Under the pieces are notes generated by a model that was given only the letters and a program-made list of their open reading frames with translations, had not been told where the DNA came from and searched no databases. Made by a program: the position numbers and the translations under genes. This document shows, piece after piece, positions 6,208 to 11,296 of a DNA stretch of 11,296 nt. The stretch is from an uncultured Actinomyces sp. (GTDB lineage: Bacteria; Actinomycetota; Actinomycetes; Actinomycetales; Actinomycetaceae). The stretch's first letter is position 1. Every line of letters starts with the position of its first letter. The stretch spans positions 1 to 11,296 of the forward strand of contig USPB01000049.1 of assembly GCA_900556405.1 (NCBI GenBank), given 5' to 3'.

Positions 6208-9200
6208 CTATTTAACAAGAGTTGCGTTCAGATCGAAGCTCATCGAGGGCGTTCCCTTGAAGTTGAGATGTTCCTCGACGCCGATGCGGTTCACGCCGCT
6301 CGTCAAGAGGCTCGCGGGAATGGTGACCTCAAGCGGGTCGGAGGACGCCTTGGCGGCGCTCACGGCTGCGTTCGCGTACGTCGTGTGAGTAATGTTTCCA
6401 TTGGTCATACGTTTCGTGTCGACGACCTTGCCATTGACTCGCAGGACGACGCCGTCATCCGCGCGAACCTTCACGGTCAGAGAGGTGTTCGGGCTGATCG
6501 TACCCAGGTCGATGTCGCGTGCGAAGTAGTACGTGACCGCACGGTCCTTCTTCGCAATGTCGAGGGCGGTCGCCGCGCCGTCATCTCCCCAGCCGATCGG
6601 GCCGGTGCCGCGGTTCCAGCTCGCGAGCGAGCCGGTGGTGGCCCAGTCGGAGGACGGCTCGTTCGTGGAGGTCCAGTAGTTCCACTCGGCGCCGGTGTCG
6701 ATGACCGTTCCGGACTTGACGGTGGCCGCATTGATCGGCTTCGTCGCGTCGTCGGGCTCATCGTTGCGGTCGGAGGGAACAGAGCTGTTGTTCTCCGATG
6801 CGCCATCCACGCGGACGATGGACGCCTGCATGGACACGGTCGGGGTACGCAGGTAGTTGACGTGCGTTTCCACTGCGATGACGTTGTCGCCGGTCTCAAG
6901 CGCGGAGGCGGGGACGAAGACCTCGGAGGGGGAGGCGGAGGCCGCAGCGTAGTTGGGAGCGGCATCGGCGCGAGTCGTGTAGCTGACCGTGCCGGATCCC
7001 ATGCGGGTGCGGCCCACCTCGACGCCGTTGACGTAGACGACGGCGCCATCATCGGCCAGGTACTTGACCGTGACACCCTTGAGGGCGCTGGCGTCGGCCA
7101 CCCGGAAGTGCGAACGGTAGTAGGTCGTCACGGGGCGCGAACCCTTAGTGGCGATCTGTGTCGCGATCGCGGCATCGCCGTAGCCCAGGGGCGCAGCGCC
7201 GGTCGGCCACGCGGAGTCGTCGAACGAGGCCTGGGCCCAGTTCTCGGGTGCGGCACTAGCTTCGGCGCGGTAGCTCCAGGTGGCACCCGCCTCGAGGAGG
7301 ATGGGGTTGGCCGGATCGACCTGGCCGTAGGCCGGTGCGGTGTAGACCGGGGTGGTCGCGGAGCGGTTGCCCTCGGCATCCACGGCGCGCACGAAGTAGC
7401 GATTCTGGCCGCCGCGCGGCACCTCAACGCTGGTGGTGGTGGAGGTGGCGATCGGACGGTCGTCGCGCAGGATCTCGTAGGAAACGGCGTCGGAGACGCC
7501 TTCCCACGTGAGGGTCACGGTCGAGGCGGTAGCCGCAGAGGAGCGCAGCAGGGTCGGCGCGTCGGGCGCGACGTTGTCGCGGTTGTCGTAGCGAGCGAAG
7601 CCGCCGTTCCACTGGGTGTGCGTGGCGTCGGTGTGGGAGAGGGTGAAGTCGCCGCCCACCCACAGGTTGCCGTTGCTGTCAGTGGTCAGGGCCCAGGCGC
7701 CGGTCTTGCGGCGCGAGGACAGCTCGAAGGGGGTCCACTTGAGGCTTGCGCCGGTGGCAGCGTCCCAGGCGCCGACCCACTTGATCTCGTCAACGCGAGA
7801 CCAGGTATTGTCCATCGTCCAGGTGTACTTGTCCTGGTACGTCGCATCGGAGCAGTGGCAGGAGCCGTAGATGACGCCCTTCGCGGATACGGTGCTGGCC
7901 TGCAGATCGCCGCCGTTGCTGAACATCATGGCGCCGGACAGGCGCTGGTTGCTGGCGGCGTCGTAGCCGAACAGAGAATGCTCGGATCCGCCAATGTACA
8001 CGCGGTCACCCGCCGTGGAGATGGTCTGCTGGTACTTGCCGGCGTAGGGCGCTGAGGGCTCAAAGGAGAAACCCGTATCCAGGGCGGCACCGGCCTGCGT
8101 GGAGAACTTGGCCGCATACCAGGCGCGCTGGTTGCCGTGCGCGGTGGTGAAGTGGCCGCCCGCGTAGAAGGCGCTGTTGGCCTCGGAGACGCCGACTGCC
8201 TGGACGGAGCCGCTGATCTCAGGGTTCCACGAGCGATCGGGGCGTCCGCTCAGGGAGACGCGTCCGGCGTTACGGGCGTAGACCTTGGAGGTGCCGCCAC
8301 CCGAGAGGTGGGTGAAGGAGCCACCCAGGTAGACGTTGCCGTCGTAGTAGGTCAGGGCGCGCACACTCACAGAACCGCCGCGCAGCGCGTTGACGATCTG
8401 CAGGTCCCAGGAGGGGTCGATCTGGCCGGTTGAGGGGTTGATGACGACGGTACCAACGTGGGTCTCGCCGTTGACACGGGTGAAGTCGCCGCCAACGAGG
8501 AGTCGACCGTCGGGCAGAGCCAGGAGGGCCTTGACCTGGGCATTAAAGTCGAAGGTCTGGCCGGTGAAGTTACCGGTGTTCACGTCGAAGGCGGCAAGGC
8601 CACGCGAGGAGATCTCCGCACCCTTGTCGCCCTGCTTGACGCCGGTGAAGTTACCGCCCACGTACATGGTGGAACCGACCTGAGCGAGCGCCTGCACCTG
8701 GATGCTGCCTTCGGCGTAGGAACCGTTCAGGTTGCCACTCACGCCCCACGAGGTCTTCGCCGCGAAGTTGGAGACCGCTCCAGAGACGGTGGAGCCACTC
8801 ATGCCCTCGTCGGGGATGCGCGTGAAGGAGGACGAGTCCGAGGAGATGTGCGGACGCACGTAGACCTCGGCGTAGGGGAAGACCGTCAGCCCGGACTTAC
8901 GGAAGTAGGAGTTGGCGGAGGAAACGTCGCCGCCCCAGTTAGAGGCTTGGGCGCCGTAGCCCCAACCCATCAGCCAGCCCGTGGTGCGGGCGCTCGGGTA
9001 GGTCTGCAGGCCGTTCCACTCATTGTCGTAGCCGGTCTGGCTCCACATGACGCCGGAGCGCCAGCCGCCCTTATCGAGCTGGATGTTGATCGGGTGGGCC
9101 ATCTTGAAAGGCCACACGAAGTCCGTCATCTTCGGGAACTGCAGGTCGACCGTCTGGTAGTAGCGGCCGGACGCGCTCCACGAACGCATGACGCGCACGC

Positions 9201-9663
9201 CGTCAGCCTGATCCTTGACCGGCTCGTTGTTGAGCAGCTCAGTGATGGCCTTGTTGGACAGCTGAACGACATCGAAGTCGCCCGGGGTACGCGAGCGGGA
9301 GGTCAGCTTCGCGGGATCACCCTTGCCGCCGCTCCAGGATTCCCATCCTTCGCGGCCGCGGCCGACCATGACCCAACCGCCACCGTCTGTCGTCTGGTCA
9401 CAAAAGAACTGTTCGGGGTGATCCATCGCGGGGGTCTGGAGCCAGTAGGCTCCGTCCGTTGCCTCGGGATTCCGCTGTTTAATATCCCAGCACGACGCTG
9501 CGGCGGTGGCAGCACTCAGACCGTCATGAACGGCAGCCTGACCGGGTGCAGAATCACCCTGACCTGCACCAACAGCCTGTGCCATCGGAGCAAGAGCAAG
9601 GGAAGCGCAGGCGACAATCGGCGCGGTTGCAAGGATTGCAAGGCGTGAAAGTGCGGAAGCCAT
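6208..9663 (-). CDS. Large secreted protein: fibrinogen-like domain, seven-repeat beta-propeller, FN3, two beta-sandwich domains (paralog)
   Basis: The product is 1151 residues and shares the full architecture of the 2512-5982 gene. Parts: signal peptide (1 to about 30, ending near AQA); fibrinogen-like domain (about 56-275; FFCDQTTDGGGW at 86-97); seven-repeat propeller (about 305-690; repeats near 334, 389, 445, 500, 556, 599 and 668); FN3 (about 700-775); beta-sandwich 1 (about 788-952; DDGAVVYVNG at 871-880); a short Ser/Asn/Asp-rich linker; and beta-sandwich 2 (about 978-1151; DDGVVLRVNG at 1069-1078). Mature cysteines are C58, C88, C602 and C604, the last pair again in CHCSD at repeat 6. 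It differs in its linker, which is not proline-rich, and in the final domain, where YVNG becomes RVNG. The frame extends upstream to 9744, but ATG 9661-9663 opens a good signal peptide and AAAGG (9671-9675) lies 7 bases before it. No cell-wall anchor is visible. Likely an extracellular partner of the surface glycan; ligand unknown. Confidence 0.93.
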   Translation of the reverse strand: MASALSRLAILATAPIVACASLALAPMAQAVGAGQGDSAPGQAAVHDGLSAATAAASCWDIKQRNPEATDGAYWLQTPAMDHPEQFFCDQTTDGGGWVMVGRGREGWESWSGGKGDPAKLTSRSRTPGDFDVVQLSNKAITELLNNEPVKDQADGVRVMRSWSASGRYYQTVDLQFPKMTDFVWPFKMAHPINIQLDKGGWRSGVMWSQTGYDNEWNGLQTYPSARTTGWLMGWGYGAQASNWGGDVSSANSYFRKSGLTVFPYAEVYVRPHISSDSSSFTRIPDEGMSGSTVSGAVSNFAAKTSWGVSGNLNGSYAEGSIQVQALAQVGSTMYVGGNFTGVKQGDKGAEISSRGLAAFDVNTGNFTGQTFDFNAQVKALLALPDGRLLVGGDFTRVNGETHVGTVVINPSTGQIDPSWDLQIVNALRGGSVSVRALTYYDGNVYLGGSFTHLSGGGTSKVYARNAGRVSLSGRPDRSWNPEISGSVQAVGVSEANSAFYAGGHFTTAHGNQRAWYAAKFSTQAGAALDTGFSFEPSAPYAGKYQQTISTAGDRVYIGGSEHSLFGYDAASNQRLSGAMMFSNGGDLQASTVSAKGVIYGSCHCSDATYQDKYTWTMDNTWSRVDEIKWVGAWDAATGASLKWTPFELSSRRKTGAWALTTDSNGNLWVGGDFTLSHTDATHTQWNGGFARYDNRDNVAPDAPTLLRSSAATASTVTLTWEGVSDAVSYEILRDDRPIATSTTTSVEVPRGGQNRYFVRAVDAEGNRSATTPVYTAPAYGQVDPANPILLEAGATWSYRAEASAAPENWAQASFDDSAWPTGAAPLGYGDAAIATQIATKGSRPVTTYYRSHFRVADASALKGVTVKYLADDGAVVYVNGVEVGRTRMGSGTVSYTTRADAAPNYAAASASPSEVFVPASALETGDNVIAVETHVNYLRTPTVSMQASIVRVDGASENNSSVPSDRNDEPDDATKPINAATVKSGTVIDTGAEWNYWTSTNEPSSDWATTGSLASWNRGTGPIGWGDDGAATALDIAKKDRAVTYYFARDIDLGTISPNTSLTVKVRADDGVVLRVNGKVVDTKRMTNGNITHTTYANAAVSAAKASSDPLEVTIPASLLTSGVNRIGVEEHLNFKGTPSMSFDLNATLVK

Positions 9664-9779
9664 GACACGACCTTTCGGAGGTAACGGGAACTTGTTGCAT
9701 AAATAATTACACAACAATCCCCGGTAGATCAACCGGTTGGTCAAGTCCGACTGTCACAGGCGCATCATGGACCCCATTT
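9664..9779 (-). promoter_or_regulatory. Candidate promoter and operator-like palindrome ahead of the 1151-residue protein gene
   Basis: On the - strand TTGATC (9727-9732) and AATTAT (9703-9708) are separated by 18 bases and are the best promoter candidate, each matching consensus at four of six positions. The -35 box is overlapped by a near-perfect palindrome at 9727-9742 (14 of 16 bases symmetric, core CAACCGGTTG), an operator-like placement. Block A (9695-9710) and block B (9729-9741) match those upstream of the paralog. No clear terminator for the flippase gene is seen in this gap, so read-through from it is possible. Confidence 0.5.
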
Positions 9780-11267
9780 TCAACCCCGACGACGCCTCGC
9801 GAGGGACCCAAGTCCCGACAGGTGGAGGCGATCCCTGAACACCCTGCAAACACAGGCAAAAGCAAGGACTGAAAGAGCCGATCCCGCGACGGTTGCAAGG
9901 AAGGAATCGCGCCCCAGCCACCACGCTATACACCCGCCCGGAATCACCGCAGATGCGCCGACGACGAGGATAGGCTTGACCACTTCCGACAATTTGGGTG
10001 TCACACCGATGAAACGCGACACCTGAACGGTTGCCATGGCTGCGTCAAGCACCATGCACACGGCCCACACGATGGCCGCAGCCACCATTCCTCCGCGAGG
10101 AATAAAGATGATGTTACCCACAACGTTGAGGCTGAGGACCACGATCTTGTTGATCGCGGCCCACCCCGAGCGGCCACTCATGATGAGCAGCGAGTGAATA
10201 TTTCCCGCCATGAAAGTAACGATCGAGCCAATGCACAGCACGACGAGGACGTTCGCACCCGGGGCAAAGCTGTCGCCGAGGATGCGCATCAGGGCGGGCG
10301 CGTAGATCGCCATGAGCGCGTAGATGGGTGCGGCGAACAGGACGAGCCAGATCGAGGCCGTGCTGTACAGGTCGCGCAGTTCCTTGGTCTTACCCTGGTG
10401 CAGAAGCTTGGAGAACTGCGGGGAGACGACGACGCGCAGGGCCGTGTCGACGACCATGCCCGCCTGGATGAAGCGGATCGCGCCGCCGTAGATGCCCGAG
10501 GCCGCATCCCCCGCGAGGAGGCCGACGAGGAGGACGTCCAGCCATTGCAGTGCCTGCTCGAGGCCCGCGGTGAGGGTTCGAGGCAGGGCAAAGGAGATGA
10601 CCTGTCGGCGGCGGCGTGCACTCGGCCAGCGCCCCACGGAGTCCGCGGCCGAGGGCATGTGGCGCAGCAAGAGCCACCACGAGGCCACCAGGACGACGAC
10701 GAAGGGCAGCGCCCACGCGATCGATACGAAGGCCAGCGACCCGGTGAACGCGGCCGCGAGCGCCACGAGGAGGGGGCGCAGGCCGGGCAGGAGCAGGTTC
10801 TGGACGAGGACGTATTCGCGCATGTTGCCGAGCGCCCGCAGGGCGGCGGAGGCAACCAGGGTGAGGGCACCGATCGGCACGAACCAGAGCACCGCTCGGG
10901 TGGATGCGGCGACGTCAGCGTTCCAGATCAAGGGAGCCACGGCCTCGAGAATGAGGACGCACACGGTGGACACGCCCACCGTCATGGAGGCCATGAAGGA
11001 CAGGGTCGCGCGGATCTCCTCGGGCGCGTCCAGGGAGAGGCGAGGCATCAGGTAGATTGCGGTGGAGTCGAGGCCCACCTTGGCCAGAGCCATGACGATC
11101 GCGAAGACACCCGTCGCCTGGGTGACGATGCCCGCACCCTGCGCGCCCAGCATGCGCGAGAGGATGATCGTGAATGCGAAGCCGAGGACCGCCGAGGCAG
11201 CCGCTCCGACGAAGCCGACGATACCCCCGCGCGCGAGGGAGCGCCTGGCTTGATTTGCCTCACTCAT
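9780..11267 (-). CDS. Polysaccharide flippase, Wzx/MOP-exporter type
   Basis: The 495-residue product is a polytopic membrane protein with about 14 hydrophobic segments spread over residues 13-475, the size and topology of MOP-superfamily exporters that flip undecaprenyl-linked glycans to the outer face. Supporting features: the N-terminal pattern GGIVGFVGAAASAVLGF then LSRMLGAQGAGI (37-48), typical of the first helices, where a short G/A-rich stretch and a GAxGxG loop are common; the second-half start SFALPRTLTAGLEQ (225-238); and a basic C-terminus (RRRRG). GGGAAGG (11274-11280) lies 6 bases before the ATG at 11265-11267. It is upstream of, and co-directional with, both secreted-protein genes. 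The substrate is probably the lipid-linked glycan begun by the phosphoglycosyl transferase, which is inferred from context only. A murein-lipid flippase of the MurJ type is less likely given the neighbours. Confidence 0.92.
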   Translation of the reverse strand: MSEANQARRSLARGGIVGFVGAAASAVLGFAFTIILSRMLGAQGAGIVTQATGVFAIVMALAKVGLDSTAIYLMPRLSLDAPEEIRATLSFMASMTVGVSTVCVLILEAVAPLIWNADVAASTRAVLWFVPIGALTLVASAALRALGNMREYVLVQNLLLPGLRPLLVALAAAFTGSLAFVSIAWALPFVVVLVASWWLLLRHMPSAADSVGRWPSARRRRQVISFALPRTLTAGLEQALQWLDVLLVGLLAGDAASGIYGGAIRFIQAGMVVDTALRVVVSPQFSKLLHQGKTKELRDLYSTASIWLVLFAAPIYALMAIYAPALMRILGDSFAPGANVLVVLCIGSIVTFMAGNIHSLLIMSGRSGWAAINKIVVLSLNVVGNIIFIPRGGMVAAAIVWAVCMVLDAAMATVQVSRFIGVTPKLSEVVKPILVVGASAVIPGGCIAWWLGRDSFLATVAGSALSVLAFACVCRVFRDRLHLSGLGSLARRRRG

Positions 11268-11280
11268 GATTAACCTTCCC

Positions 11281-11296
11281 GCTACCGCGCGGTAGC
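11281..11296. repeat. Perfect 16-bp palindrome at the window edge
   Basis: The last 16 bases, GCTACCGCGCGGTAGC, are their own reverse complement. The palindrome lies immediately upstream of the flippase ribosome binding site (11274-11280), 14 bases before the start codon. It could be an operator, a 5' UTR hairpin affecting translation, or the stem of a terminator of a gene outside the window; the cut edge prevents a decision. Confidence 0.5.

Noticed and set aside
6052..8055. A 667-codon open frame on the + strand
   Set aside because: It lies opposite the 1151-residue protein gene and has the same shadow composition, with no domain and no convincing ribosome binding site. The + strand frame at 8458-9648 is rejected for the same reason.
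9664..9744. N-terminal extension of the 1151-residue protein to the ATG at 9744
   Set aside because: The 27 extra residues would precede an otherwise complete signal peptide, and the extension covers the proposed promoter. AAAGG is correctly spaced for the ATG at 9663.
10194..11273. A 359-codon open frame on the + strand
   Set aside because: It is antisense to the flippase; its translation is an Arg/Gly/Asp/His-rich hydrophilic sequence without a domain.

Overview
The window is GC-rich chromosomal DNA from an actinobacterium. High third-position GC, actinobacterial-type secreted proteins and strong hairpin terminators suggest an Actinomycetaceae-like genome (Actinomyces/Schaalia group); that placement is inference. 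It looks like one end of a cell-surface glycopolymer (capsule, exopolysaccharide or wall glycan) locus.

Layout. On the + strand, a short monotopic phosphoglycosyl transferase (157-852) would load the first sugar phosphate onto undecaprenyl phosphate; it ends at a perfect-palindrome terminator. An 868-base gap follows (853-1720). It holds a possible gene relic, two related near-palindromes, a striking array of 11-bp sites on an exact 19-bp period with mirror symmetry, and a second strong hairpin. Everything to the right is on the - strand. Read in transcription order these are a 14-TM-type Wzx/MOP flippase (9780-11267), a 1151-residue secreted multidomain protein (6208-9663) with its own terminator, a 1156-residue paralog (2512-5982), and a divergent WecG/TagA/CpsF-type glycosyltransferase (1721-2506) translationally coupled to that paralog.

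The two large paralogs share one order of parts: signal peptide, bacterial fibrinogen-like domain (CD...GGGW), seven-repeat beta-propeller, FN3 domain, and two beta-sandwich domains with a DDG-x-x-Y-V-N-G-like motif. Each mature protein has only four cysteines. Two form a CHCSD motif exactly where propeller repeat 6 should carry its GG-x-F-T signature. Their upstream regions share two sequence blocks whose separation differs by 11 bp, suggesting common regulation.

Inferred logic: the phosphoglycosyl transferase starts a lipid-linked glycan, the TagA-like enzyme extends it or attaches it elsewhere, the flippase moves the carrier across the membrane, and the two secreted proteins bind, organise or are decorated by the glycan outside the cell. 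The least explained elements are the 19-bp-period array and the paired propeller proteins with their coupled glycosyltransferase.
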